Below the pieces are notes generated by a model. That model searched no databases. It worked only from the letters and a program-made list of their open reading frames with translations, and had not been told where the DNA came from. Of a DNA stretch of 64,000 nt, positions 1 to 11,798 are shown piece by piece; position 1 is the first letter of the stretch; the number at the start of each line of letters is the position of its first letter. Origin of the DNA: Morchella semilibera (taxonomy: Eukaryota; Ascomycota; Pezizomycetes; Pezizales; Morchellaceae). Both the position numbers and the translations under genes were made by a program. The stretch is from positions 930,001 to 994,000 of the forward strand of contig WBVU01000012.1 in assembly GCA_009192285.1 (NCBI GenBank), given 5' to 3'.

Positions 1-22
1 CCCCTAGCTAGAGCCTTACGCG

Positions 23-53
<31 letters not shown>

Positions 54-857
54 ACATTTTGAACCTTCTTCCACTGCATTCTAGACCGCAGCCTTACGTT
101 ATATGTGATCAATCCTGATTCTACTCAGTTCTGTTGACATCATATTAGAGGGTCTTTTTATCTGCCGTGTACGTGTGTGTGTATGACAGTGGGGTAGGCG
201 GTTGACGGGAGTTGGTGAGAAGTTTTCGCTCTTTGTAGCTTGAGAGAGCTATGTGGCAACTCAAAGGTTAGCTGCGTGGCGAGAACAGGCCTGTGGCTAT
301 ACCATAACTGGATTTTCCAATGGGTCTTTCTTTTTAAGTCTCTTCGCTGGTTTCTCTGAAACGTGGGGTAGTTGTCGAGGCGCCCTTCCGTTAGATGCTC
401 CGTAGGGTGAAAGGGGGATAGAAAATTGTTCTAAAAAAAAAACCGTGGGTTTTGAGTCAACAATAATCATTGGTGGGTCGAGTGATATTTTGGGCTCGAG
501 TGATGCCTTGTGATCCATTGATGTTTATTTATTTATTTATTCTTCATACATGCATGTTGATCCATTGATTATTACCAGCGTACATAAAGAATTGTGTACA
601 TGTAGTTTTGTATTATCTGATAGTTTTGTGTGAGAGTTATGAGTGCTGTTGTTTCTACAGCTGCGGGCTTTCGAGTGTTGGAAACAGCTATAAATTTCTG
701 CCAGGAAACTACATGTACATGTACATACATATCCTAGACCGGTTTATGCACTTTTCGGAGGGCAGTACCCTTAATGACAGTAGCCCACGGCACTCGAATA
801 TAATATTACAGTAAAAGAATACAATGCCACGACTTTTTCTCATAGATACATTGTGTA
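1..857. other. Intergenic, microsatellite at the start
   Basis: No convincing gene is seen. A C homopolymer followed by (CA)n lies at about 23-56. Two TACATGTA-type palindromes sit near 598 and 710. Short open frames here show no family resemblance and no intron logic. Confidence 0.6.
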
Positions 858-988
858 GTACCGCAAAGGTCCGTTGGATAAGGCCAGTCCCTTTCCGGGT
901 TCGCAGCGTAAGCCACACCGTTTTTCTGTGGCTTATGCCGTGAACTCGTAAGAACAGGCCGGTGTTATCCAACGGACTTTTGCGGTAC
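858..988. mobile_element. Fold-back MITE, 131 bp
   Basis: The two ends are long inverted repeats: the left end reads GTACCGCAAAGGTCCGTTGG and the right end is its near-perfect inverse, and the pairing continues imperfectly inward (GTAAGCCACA on the left, TGTGGCTTAT on the right). The whole segment can fold into one hairpin. No coding capacity is present, so this is a non-autonomous element. Superfamily is not assigned. Confidence 0.75.
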
Positions 989-1746
989 CATAGTAACCTG
1001 CCAGCATATATACTAAAGACCTCATCACCTCAAACAAAAGAAAAATTATAGAAAATAGAAACACATAGACCATCTATCATCTGTGCAAGTCATATGGCAA
1101 AATGCATGATTTTTAGGAGTGTGTATTAGTGTCTATTGACTAGCGGTAGCCAACTGACATTGGAGGCAGGAAGCTGCTTCCAATCACACCAGAATCATAG
1201 ACAGGGGGGGCCTATGGCTTTTGCAGTATTGAGTCAATTCCAGAAATAGCAACACGAAAGATAGCATAATGAAGAGGACAGCGGTCTTAGGTAAGGATGG
1301 AAGGAACTAGAGCAGAAAGAGTAGTGAAATAAAATCAGATTCTAGGTTGCCATTACATGTAGTTAAGAAGATAGAGGTTCTCAAGTTGTATTAATGAATT
1401 AACAATTATGTAAATAGTTTCCTTCATAAAATATCACCCGGGCCGGAACGGGCGATTTAATACCCAGTATTCATTGCTTGTATTTCAACCCTGGTGATGA
1501 AATCCGCGTACCGGCACTTTCATTAATTTTGTGGGTGAAGAGCCCCCTTGTACTGTTAATCTATATGCATGTACCTTGTGGTGCAGGTGCTCTAAGAGCT
1601 TTAATGATTTAATTCAAAGAATTTAGAAATGGAAGTTTTAATTAATTACATGTAATTGACAATGCATAAAGGTCAAAAGGACAAAGGAAATTCACATCGT
1701 GTGGCAGCTAGTAACAAACAAAAGTAAATTCGAGGAATGTATGAGA
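989..1746. other. Intergenic, no feature seen
   Basis: AT-rich spacer with two TACATGTA palindromes (near 1354 and 1648). It would hold the 3' untranslated region of the minus-strand membrane-protein gene that ends at 1747. No RNA gene or repeat was recognised. Confidence 0.5.
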
Positions 1747-4577
1747 TTAGACAAAAATAGTACCCCGCCGTGTCTTCTTTATGATCCGGCGTCTCCGCAG
1801 TCTTGGTGATCCGTTCGTGTTTCGTGCCGTTCTGGCTACCTCTGGGGATATTGTCTCGCGACTCGAAGTACTTGTCTTCGTATACATTGATTCCTCCTCT
1901 CCATCATACCAGCCCTCGGGGAAGTGCTTCCGTACATTTATGTCCTCTCCAATATCGAGATGGTGACGCGTACCAGATGGGTCTATTCGAACGCCATACA
2001 CCACCTTGCCTGAAAAGGTGCTAGAGATTTCTTGGCCAGAGAGGTAGCAACCATTAGGTCCAAGACGCTCAACAATCGCTAGATATTCACATAACATTAA
2101 CAAGATATGCTTGTATATAAATGAGGGATATTCCTACGTCTAAGTAATCTGGCTGTTGCCAGATACGAGTCGGCCTTACAGACGACTGTGGTTGACCACA
2201 AGATGGCCATTAGCCCCATGATTAATTGTGCTAGCAAAATTCCGCCAAGAATCGCGATCTAAGGGGTTAGATTAAAGTAAGCATCATATATATAAGATAC
2301 CATTATTGCCTCCAGTACTCACCGTTTCTGGCCACTTTATCTTCAAAAGAACCCCAATCGCAGGCTTATCCCCATGGGCTTTAATAGTTGATGATCCAAA
2401 CTGATCACGGGATGCAATTACTCCACAAGCAAATTGGCCACCTAACTCGGCCATACGGTCGGCGTCGTCCCCTACACGTTCGCCCCACATTGTCCTATCC
2501 TTCCGTCAGAGGTTGATATTCGGTGATATTTTTTGGTCCGGAACTCACCCTTCGTAATAACCAACGGAGGCCCATGAGGTATTGTATCCGTTTGAGTATC
2601 CTTGAGAACCGATCGCACCTGCCGCGATGACTGCCATTCGGTCCGGGAGATTATGCTCCGGAATCTTGGCATTCTGGACTTCCGAAATGTCAATTGTACA
2701 TGAAAAGTAAGATCCGAATTGATTTGAATCATTGTTTTCGTTATCATCGTTATCGTCATCTCGTTTTTCAATGTCGGCATCTTGGGCGGGGTCGTAGGGA
2801 AGATACTGGATCGCAGCCATGCCAGCACACCTAGGTCCGCAGTTCCATTCAGCATTTCCTGGTAAATCACTACGTAAATTCAACCATGTTCTAAGCAGCA
2901 TGGCCGTTAGTTTTCTCATTCTAGAATAGTAGCGACCTTCTATAAACCTACGTTACGCCACGTGCATGATACTAGATCCATGTTAATATATAAATATGCT
3001 GTGGATTCCAAACAGATTGTACATACCCCGACATCTTGAACCTCTATCTCTTCTGTACCATTGAGATAAGTGATGGAATCAGTAGTGCCATCTTGACCCT
3101 TTATCACGGGAAAGTAGGTACAAGCCGCGGAGACAGTAATATACCGGTCTGATTTGTGGGATATAGCTTGGTTAAGTGGACTATATTCTCTGAACTATAA
3201 TGATATCAGAATACTTTCTTGTTGCGCCTCAGGTACACTCCGATACTTACATAATAACGCCATTCTCCATCATGGTTTTCGAGTACATGGGCAAATTCAC
3301 CAAAATGAGAAGAATCTGGGTCTGCATTACCAAGCAATATTGAGGCTGGGAACATATGGGTGGTTAGTACCATGGAAAACAATCAATATATCCAGTGAAC
3401 TATCATGAGACTCACATAGGCCCCAAGCATGAGCCATGGAATACTCAGCACCTCGTGTCGGTGTTTCATCTGTATTATTCGAGGGCCAAAAGTAAGTGAG
3501 ATCACTAATGGCCACTTCTCCTGGAGTAGAGAATAATGCGTCGGCGCTATCATAGCTGTATGTCAATCCCGTAAGAGCAACAGAGAGTCTCCCAATCTAA
3601 GGGTGTTAGCTCTCGCTTTATATATTTTCGATCGGGGAAATTACACAATTAATAAAAATCCACAGGAAGCAAAGGAATGCTCGCAGCGGCCGACCCTTCA
3701 AACTATAGAGCCCAAAACGGAAAACCTTGATCAAACTGGATATTCCTAGAATGAAATCAACCTGTCGCTCAATTAGTTGATCAATGTCTAAACCCACAAA
3801 ACCACCATTGTCAGGTGGATGATGCATACTTCTTCTAGAGAATGAGCCTTTCTCGATAGTAACTTCCATCGGATGATAGTTGCCATTCCTTTGAATGAAC
3901 CCTGTGATCGGGGAGAAACCACCGTTAGCCTCACACAACTTGCAACAAAACAGGAACATGTTTGAGATTGCAAATGTTTTCAAGGTATCACTTCTTAAAT
4001 GGTCGCTTCTCCAGGTAAAATAGAAAGTCATAACATACAGCAAGGTTCAATCCCAATGTTAAATAGAGACCTGTAGATAAAGCATTGAACCATCTTTTCT
4101 GAGATTTGTTCAAAATCATAACTCTTTCGTACTCGTAAAATGTGACCAACATGCCTGCGCAAAGCACGAAGGTAGCGAGCCATCTTAATAGTATCTTCCA
4201 GAGCATGTGGAAAAACTGTTTTTTTGCCGAGTGCTTTCGGGCTAAGAGAGATCGATTTTCCCCATTTATGGCGCTGAAATGTGTCTGTAGCTCTTCAGGA
4301 TTTTGTGGTTTCCATATCGGCGGCGATACTAGAGAAAGGAATGTTACATTTATACACATTTGAACGGAGGGAATAGAGGATTCATACTATTCCCACATCT
4401 CCTCTGGAAGTCTTCTGTTACTCTGCGGGAAATACGAAGGTCTGGATCTTGATCTTGATCTTCCTCCCCTTGGGAGTATATATCTCCTATACTCCTCATC
4501 CCGCCCTCGTCTGGATGTATGCCTACTCTCCTGTATCCAGTTGACGATCGAACGGAAGGCCTTGGTTCTAAAGACAT
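1747..4577 (-). CDS. Conserved fungal multi-pass membrane protein, about 8-10 exons
   Basis: A spliced minus-strand gene. Exon 1 (4577-4388) encodes a polar N-terminus from MSLEPRPSVR; a 59-bp GT-AG intron leads in phase to exon 2 (4328-4039) with the first membrane helix (WLATFVLCAGMLVTFYEYER) and the motif KKRWFNAL-like QKRWFNALSTGLYLTLGLNLA, which I recall from uncharacterised Pezizomycotina membrane proteins. Later exons, with GTAAGT or GTGAGT donors, give ILGISSLIKV and FLCFLWIFINC (about 3.6-3.9 kb), a polar probably extracellular part with WNCGPRCAGM (about 2.9 kb), a last helix near 2240-2150 (ILGGILLAQLIMGLMAILW), then ADSYLATARLLR and a basic tail ending at 1747. Exons downstream of exon 2 are placed only approximately. 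No function is known to me. It looks intact and is a host gene. Confidence 0.75.
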
Positions 4578-5509
4578 TGTCGTAAAGGATGAATCTTATC
4601 AGTTTGCCGCTGGCTAAGTTGAAAGCTTATGGGATGAAGAGAGGAAGAGATAGGAAGAGGCCAGCTTTTATATGTTAGGAGGACGGAGCTAATAGAAATA
4701 AGACAACTCCGCTTCTGTTGACAGACAAATCTGGCCCTATCCGAGTTGGTGATACACTGCAATCGCATCATCTATGTATGTACCGCCCCTCGATTGACGA
4801 ATGGTAACATTCCTCGGGGGAATATGAAGACCTGGTTGGGCACAGACGGAAGTCCTTCTAGATCTGAAGGTGCGGCTGAAAAGCTTAGGTTTGATGTATG
4901 CAGGCTGGGTCAAGCCTTGTGTCTTAACTCTTGAAGGCGCATGCTGAAACGCCCGACTCAACCCATTATGTGGTATGCTGGTAACTCCTTATCATTGGAT
5001 CTTCAGATCATAGCGATGCTTCCTCCGCCACAAAGTGTCAATTGCAGGTCTGCATCCGCACGTACGTACGTACGGGCGAATCGCGAATCTTCAAAATACG
5101 AGTAATCGTGCTTCCGCGCGAGCCGGATGAGTTTACGCAACAATACAAGAGATTTATTCCCAGTCATCCACTGGTTGTATCAAAGGGCAATTCTTGTGAA
5201 AGAAATATGACACGAAGTCAGCCAACAGTACCAACGCAGGCAAGCGTAGATACATGTACTTACATGTACGATTTGGGAGCTGTGTTGACTATCACATATA
5301 TGTAAATAACTGACTTTAAATAGAGTATATACGGGCGTGGATAATTTTATTATACTACGTGGTATCGATAATATAGATTAGGTGCGCTCAATCCAATATA
5401 TACAATACGAGTGTGTGCAATTACTAAATGTATGTACATGTATGTTTTGTTTGGCGTAATTCGATTTCAGGCTCATCCTCAGCGCGGCCGATACGTAAAT
5501 GTTAATGTA
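4578..5509. other. Intergenic: 5' flank of the membrane-protein gene
   Basis: Holds the promoter side of the minus-strand gene starting at 4577. TACATGTA palindromes occur near 5251-5265 and 5432. Small open frames here lack any family signal. The sequence abuts the target duplication of the 8.8-kb transposon. Confidence 0.5.
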
Positions 5510-5518
5510 GGTTGCACT
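5510..5518. repeat. Target-site duplication, left copy (GGTTGCACT)
   Basis: The nine bases GGTTGCACT immediately precede the left terminus TAGTCTCG of the 8.8-kb transposon. An identical nine bases follow its right terminus at 14324-14332. This fixes the element boundaries. Confidence 0.9.
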
Positions 5519-5597
5519 TAGTCTCGTGCCCATCCCCTATTTTGGTGTGGTTGGAGATGTAGTATTTTTTTATGTATCCACACCAGTAGGGTCTGGA
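5519..5597 (+). repeat. Left terminus with subterminal hairpin
   Basis: Begins TAGTCTCGTGCCC. Inside it, TGGTGTGG (5543-5550) can pair with CCACACCA (5578-5585). TATTTTTTTAT and GGGTCTGG are shared with the inverted right end. Such ends are likely transposase-binding sites (inference). Confidence 0.8.
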
Positions 5598-5736
5598 GCA
5601 ATAACTTTCCGGAATTACCCGGGAAAAGTCCGAAAGTTTAAATTTCCGTGATGACTAAGCACGGTTCTCCGCTTGGGTGCCCGCCGTCTCTATGACAACC
5701 GAGCACCTAAGCCGCACTAATAACATTCGCCGCCCT

Positions 5737-5856
5737 CGGTGCCATTTCTGTGTCCGCCGGTATCATTTCTGTGTCCGCCGGTGCCATTTCTGTGTCCGCC
5801 GGTGCCATTTCTGTGTCCGCCGGTGCCATTTCTGTGTCCGCCGGTGCCATTTCTGT
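5737..5856 (+). repeat. 21-bp tandem repeat, about 5.7 copies, inside the left end
   Basis: The unit is close to GCCATTTCTGTGTCCGCCGGT, with one variant unit at 5762. Because 21 is a multiple of 3, the array is open in the transposase frame and would encode CHFCVRR repeats if translation began at 5677. More likely it is a 5' subterminal array, matching the tandem array inside the right end. Confidence 0.85.
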
Positions 5857-5868
5857 ACCCTATTAGTG

Positions 5869-8620
5869 ATGAATCGTACGTTTGATATCCCTTTGGCAGG
5901 GAGCTCTCCCGATGTTAGAATCATTGCAGTACTCGGGTTCATTCGAGAGTGCGAGTTTCGTTCTATCAACCATTTTCTTCTCGAGTTGTTCGACTCGCAA
6001 GTCCCAGAAGTGAAGCGGAGGGTAGCTCTCGTGTGTGCTGCAAGGCGGGATGGCTTTGATGAAGTGATATCAACCTGGATTAAAGACCCTCGCACTGCGG
6101 AGCATGTTGAGAGAGCTACACCCGGTAGATTGATTGACCCCCCCCCCCCCCCAAACCGAGAATCTATTAGACTAACGATATAGTAGAATTCAGTTCTCGT
6201 GCTCGGAAAGAGCTCTTCCAGCAGCTCGCCGCCGAGCTTACTCTTCTCGGGGCTGATGATAGTCCCTTGAGATTACCATCAACTGCCTTCTCAACATACA
6301 ACTGGGAGAGCTTTGACTACGTTCAATTAGCGGAGAAATATTCGACCAAATCTCCAACGGTATTCCGACTTGTCAAGTTTCTTTCAGGGCTTTCGGGACC
6401 CGATGATATCGTGCAGCAGCAGATTGATGATGATGTGGACGATAATGATCCTTTGATCCAAGAACAAAGAAACAGGGTCCTGGAAGCAGGAATACCTCCG
6501 GAGACGCCCGAAGCTCGGAGGCAAAGGAAAGGCCGGGACAGACTGCGGATAGCCACAACCGCAATGGGCATCATTACCTTCTCCCGCTCTAGGAGAGCAA
6601 ATATTCTACAGACCACTTTGGGCTTTTTTGCGTATGCATCACGGACCCCTAAGAGAGTTATAAGTGTTTTAAATCGTCTCGGAATCACCTGTTCATATGA
6701 AACTATACTGGAATCCCTCCGTTCTAGCGCTACCGGTACTAGAGCAGCTATCAAAAAGCAGTGCCAGGACCGACCGTTTCTACTAACATACGATAATTGG
6801 GACCCTTATGTAAAGGTTATTGATGAACGTCTACATAACAAGAACATCCTGCATCATGCTACTCTTGGGGCTGTAATATACCTCCGGCAGAAAGACGGCA
6901 CCCCCTGGACTACTCGCTCGGAGTTTGATAACCCCCCAGCGGAAAGGCCCCCGGGATCAAGCCCGCTGTGTTCTATACCAAGCCAGTCCTGGGTACGCTC
7001 AGAGCTCATGATCAACTTCAACGCTCAAGATCTATTGGTACCAATCTGGGAAACTCTGAATAATCATTGGCCCATTGTCGGGGAATATCACATCTCCGAG
7101 ATCCTCTGGAAGTACGCCGGAGAAGAAATGATAAAATCAGCCCACAAGTCTCGTCTTCAAATTCCTGAGATTCACAAGTTGGCCCCGACCAAGGCGGATA
7201 CATTCACTTTACCGGCAATTGATCAGAATGAGGGAACCTTGGAGGGAAACGCCGCAATATGTGATATTTTATTAGAGGAATTATCGATAGACAAAGAAAA
7301 GGCTAATACGGACTGGTTAATACCCATATCTGGAGACCAGTTGACTGTATCCCGCCTCCGAACACTCCAATTTCTCCGAGAACATGATATTGGTGTACAC
7401 CGTCTTACTTGGGTTCATCCAATAGCGGGCCTGTTTCATGTCCGGATGGCAACACTTCGAATGATATTTGACGCGCATGAGGGTTCCGAAGATGGCCGGG
7501 ACCCCATCTCCCTCCGGCGATTTGCGCTATTATTAGGTCGGACAGGGATATATGTAGGAGATAAAACAGCAGTAGACTTCCATAAAACACAATCCTTGCT
7601 AAACCAGGTTATCGATGCTCTGTTCCTTTGTTGCGCAATGACGAAACTACAGGTTACGGACATAAAAGCCTTCCGGGAAAAGTTGATTCTTGTCGATTGG
7701 CCTGAAATGGTTCAGGGGATTACCAGGGAGTAAGCCCGCCCCTCTCCGCCGTTATTGATAAGGACTGCCTCTCATCTCCAAATAGGATTCTCAACCCGCA
7801 AAAAGTCGCCTATCTTAGGACTGAGGATACAGCCAGCCGTGATATGGTGCATGAAAACGCTATTCTTTTACTCCAGCATGGTATAGTAGCAAGAGAGTTG
7901 GCCCGGGCGATTAAAGATGGGGATACCGGCCGGGCTTCTATCATGCTCCAATACTTATCCTTGATGTTCCAAGGAAGCCGGCAATCAAAATACGCAATTG
8001 AGATGCTGGAATGGTCCGCCGGAATGCTCCGGACTTGGTCTAAAGACATGAAACTGTAACCCCCCCCCCCCCCTTCCGCCCCTATCCCTCTGTGGTTTTA
8101 TTAATATTGAGTTAGGCTTTGGTTAAATCACTGCGTAGTAAATCTGAGCGGCAGAGAAAGCAAATTTATACCAGTAGACCAGTACAATGAATATATCGTC
8201 CGAGAGGTTTCCGATAGTCATAATCCTAGGAGTACTGGTGCGACTGATAACTTTTTACGCACTGTGATCGCCCCGAACATTATCAACTTTAGTAACGTCA
8301 AGAGAAGAGTCGCAAAAGTAGCAGGTGCTATTAATTACGGGTCTAAACATAGCGCCATATCGGAGACTGTGGACGTTGAACGATTGGTGGCCGACTTAAT
8401 TAATAGGAATGTTTTCATATTCACCCCCGGCCGGGACCATATTGGTTCCGTAAAAATAACAGAGGCTACTGATTTGTGGAGTAAGGGATGGGGGAAGCTG
8501 CGATCTGGCCTCCCCATTGCTGAATTGATGGAAAGAAAAAATCACCGGCTTGGCGATTCTGGAGAAGATTTGGCTGATGAGCTTGGTGTGAGTGTAACTG
8601 TTGATAATGATGAAGAATAG
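5869..8620 (+). CDS. DUF6589/Academ-like DDE transposase, four exons, about 856 aa
   Basis: Exons inferred at 5869-6105, 6171-7729, 7786-8055 and 8116-8620; all phases agree and no stop intervenes. Introns: GTTGAG...TTAG (65 bp), GTAAGC...ATAG (56 bp), GTAACC...TTAG (60 bp). The start MNRTFDIP follows a 21-bp repeat array; an in-frame ATG at 5677 would add the repeats to the protein. Candidate catalytic residues (inference): D287 in LLTYDNWDPYVK, D468 in IPISGDQLTVSR, E714 in FIPVDQYNEYIVRE. HPIAGLFHVRMATLRMIF lies between the second and third. This pattern fits proteins I remember as DUF6589, common in fungi and tied to Academ-type transposons. Introns 1 and 3 each contain a run of about 15 C. 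The product would act in the nucleus, cutting and joining the element ends. Confidence 0.8.
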
Positions 8621-8719
8621 GATCAAAAAATATATTATTAGAACCCTATTTAGCTGGCCCAATGTGGTTGCCGGGGGCGCTGGACTCCGCCGGAGTTTTC
8701 TCGCGCCTTCGCCTCTTAG

Positions 8720-11232
8720 CTACGGGGCCCTCCGGAGCTTCCGCTCCCTTTTTCTTCTTGTTGCGGGATCCAAGGGCCTGCCCACATTAGTCCTTTTTGT
8801 AGCAGTTGTATTTGTGATATTTTCAAGAGCCTCTCTTTGTGAAGGTTCTCCGTTATCCTGGGGCGGGGGTTCTTTTCTTCTCCGCATGTTCCGAGCGCTA
8901 CGTATTTCCTGTGCCATAGCGGGTATAGCGACCACTGCCGCAGAAACTTCGGCAAAAACAGGGTCATTCCTACCACGAGGTCGTGGTAGTTGGAGACCTG
9001 GCGTGCTAAGGTATGCATCCGCCTCTAACACATAACGTTGGCTCGGGGTTGCAGGGAGTAGCGGAGGGGGGGTTGGTGGCCGACTACGGACATATCTTTG
9101 GATCCCGCTCACAAGCCTCTCGGCTCCAGCCTCGAGCGGGGAAAAATCCAAGTTATATTCGGGAAGCAATACAGCCTCTAGTTCCTTGACAGATTTGATT
9201 TCATTTGCATATGTTGCTATCCTCAGGATTTCATTAGGCCCCATTAGCCAATTATCAGGCAAAACAGGGAAGAATTGGGGCTGGCCCGGAGAGACAAATA
9301 ATTCCGCGAATCGTCGGCGATTCCATCTATGCAATTCCGTACTAATATGTGCTATTTGGTTGGGCGTCGCGGACGACACCAGGCCATGTGATCTCTTTTT
9401 GATTGCGAGGGAATTAATAGCGAATGGTGAAAACAACTCTAATGGTATTTGATCTCGCACTGTGATATTGAGATCCGGGTTCGATGTCAAAACATGGGAG
9501 AGGCAATTATCGCAGTTTTGGCATCCAATACCTTGAACGGGGAAGCCTCTGGGCTCTCCTGCAACCTCGGGGCGATTAAAACTTTGACCGGAACCCTTGT
9601 CGTCCATCAAATATAGTGATAGTTGCCGGCGACATCCTGTGGTAGATATCCACCAAAGTAGTTGGGCGTCGACAGACTTGAGCCTCTTAATCTCGGCGAC
9701 TGTTACGGATCCCCGGACCCCATTTAACGGAATAGCTATTTGTTCCGCATATATTCCTTTCAAGAACTCTTCGCAACCGGGTTTAGCTGATTGGCGGAAA
9801 CGTATAAAGGGATGCCCGTCTTCGCGGCTGACAGACTTGTCCTTCTCATAGAAAAGACAGACTGTGCCCCTAAGCTTTGGGTCTCGTGCACATCGCCCGA
9901 ATCGCTGCCACAGAGTGTCAAATGCACCAATGGGTATTTTGTATTGTATGACTCTCACAACATCGCGGACATTAACACCCATCCCAGCAGCATCTGTGCA
10001 TATGAGAATACGGATCCCCCCATCGATAAATAGCTTCATATTCGCCTCATTAGCCGCATCGGAGATTATTGACGAGTAAGCCCGTACAATCGGAAGATTT
10101 CTCCAGCATCGGGGCAACTTGTTTATTAGTCTTCGGACAACTGCTTGTGCCCCAACCCTGTTATCGATAAACACCATAGTCTTCGGAATATCTTCCCAAA
10201 ACCACTCTGGTACCAAACTTCCTGGTGGAGAGTCCGGCAGAAGCATATCCAGATCGGCATATGTATCAACCGGGTTTCTAATCGGTGCGCATGCTAGAAA
10301 CAAGTTTGGTCGGTCTACCGATTCCCGTATCAAGATGGTATCATGAGTCAAATGTAGGCTTCTATGCGTAAAATTAAGGGCAGATATAGATAGTGTTGCT
10401 GACAGCGCCATAAACGGGGTCTGCGGGAAAAATGCGCGTAAAGACCCAATGTTGGAGTACTCGGGTCTAAATGCCGGCCCGGAGTCTGAGGCGCCCCATT
10501 TGAAGATGCAATGAGCTTCATCCACCACTACAGCGATCAAACGTTCCCGAAAAGTGGAAGTCTGGCAGTTGACTACTTTCCAGAATTCCGAATTGTCTGG
10601 TCTGGTCATTTCGGGAAAGGCATACACAATCTGAAACCGTCCATCTCGGACCCTTTTTATGAGATCCGGATCAGATTGTAAGGATTCTCGGGATAAGTAA
10701 CAAGCTCGTATGCCCTGCGCTTGCAAGCCTTGAACCTAGCCGCTATATCAGAGAAGTCGAATCGGATATATACCATCAACTTACCTGATCTTTCATCAAG
10801 CTGGTGATAGGGACGATAACCAGTATCAATTTCGACGGCTGGTTAGCAATGAGCGCCTGGAAGGCTATACTTTTTCCTCCGCCAGTGGGCGCAATTACCA
10901 CAACATCCTGGCCGGAGGTGACCAGAAAGCCCGATTGGGCTTGCCAGTCGTGAAGTTCGAAACCAAGCTTGCGGGAAACCTTCCGAGAGTAAGAATCCAG
11001 GGCATTTTTCTCCTGTCGGGTGTATATTATCTCTTCCACAGGCAAAAACCGGGCAGGAAGGTGGACAACGCGACCCAAAGGGGCCGGGAGAAATAGGTGT
11101 GTCTCTCTCTGCCGCTCTCTGAGCATCACCAATGGTATCTGGATCGACGTATCCATCACGAGCGGCGTATTCACTAAGAGCTGTCAGTCTCTGACGAAAC
11201 GACAAGGCTGTCGCTGCCCTCTTGGGGGGCAT
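8720..11232 (-). CDS. RecQ-like superfamily 2 DNA helicase carried by the transposon
   Basis: Main body: exon reaching 10795 (minus), a 59-bp intron (10794-10736, GTAAGT...CTAG), then an exon 10735-8720. The join gives SLMKDQVQGLQAQGIRACYL, the usual RecQ motif Ia region. Motifs seen: Walker A APTGGGKS, DEAH box VVDEAHCIFKWG, motif III ALSAT, motif VI QRFGRCARDP, and a RecQ zinc-binding set (CRRQ...GIGCQNCDNC). A basic tail ends the protein. The 5' end is uncertain: ATG at 11174 is in frame with the helicase, while an ATG at 11232 opens a protein-like stretch (MPPKRAATALSF) in another frame, and I see no intron that joins the two. Gene ends face the transposase (convergent). A RecQ-type helicase could unwind element DNA during excision or repair (inference). 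Confidence 0.85.
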
Positions 11233-11798
11233 CTTGAACTCACAAGCTGCTCAGAGTACCAGAGCAGGAGCGCGACAATGTGCGCGAAGAGGAGCGCGAT
11301 CTCGTGAGATTATGGGCGGCATCATGGGGGCTCCAGAAAAGTCTATTTTGCATGAGACCGGGGTTCTATTGCTGGACGCGGATTTTTTTTGGCAGGGGTA
11401 CCGGGGTTTCCCCGCACAAAAACTGAACAAAGAAACCCACCGCCAAAGTTCCGGCGGAAGAAAAGACTGCGAATAAAGTAACCCGGATGTAATTTTAACA
11501 CTACCTTAACTGTAATTAACAATAATAACCCGGAAATTGAGACTGTCAGATAAAACTATGTGAAGAATGATGAAACCCAAACCGATATAAATGCCCTAAA
11601 TCCCATAGTAAACACTCTAATAATAGTAAAAAAAAAAAATATACCCCGAAGTAGACCTAAGAATGCACAGAACGACCATAATATATAATATATACTTCCC
11701 GAAAACTAAATTAAGAATGTTGGAACTCGACGAAAAACCTTGGAGGACCTGATATGGATTAAGTTAAACCCGAAGATCCTGGAGGGGGGGTCGACCTA

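Noticed and set aside
5737-5856. CRISPR-like repeat array
   Set aside because: Units are directly abutting 21-mers with no spacers, in a eukaryotic transposon.
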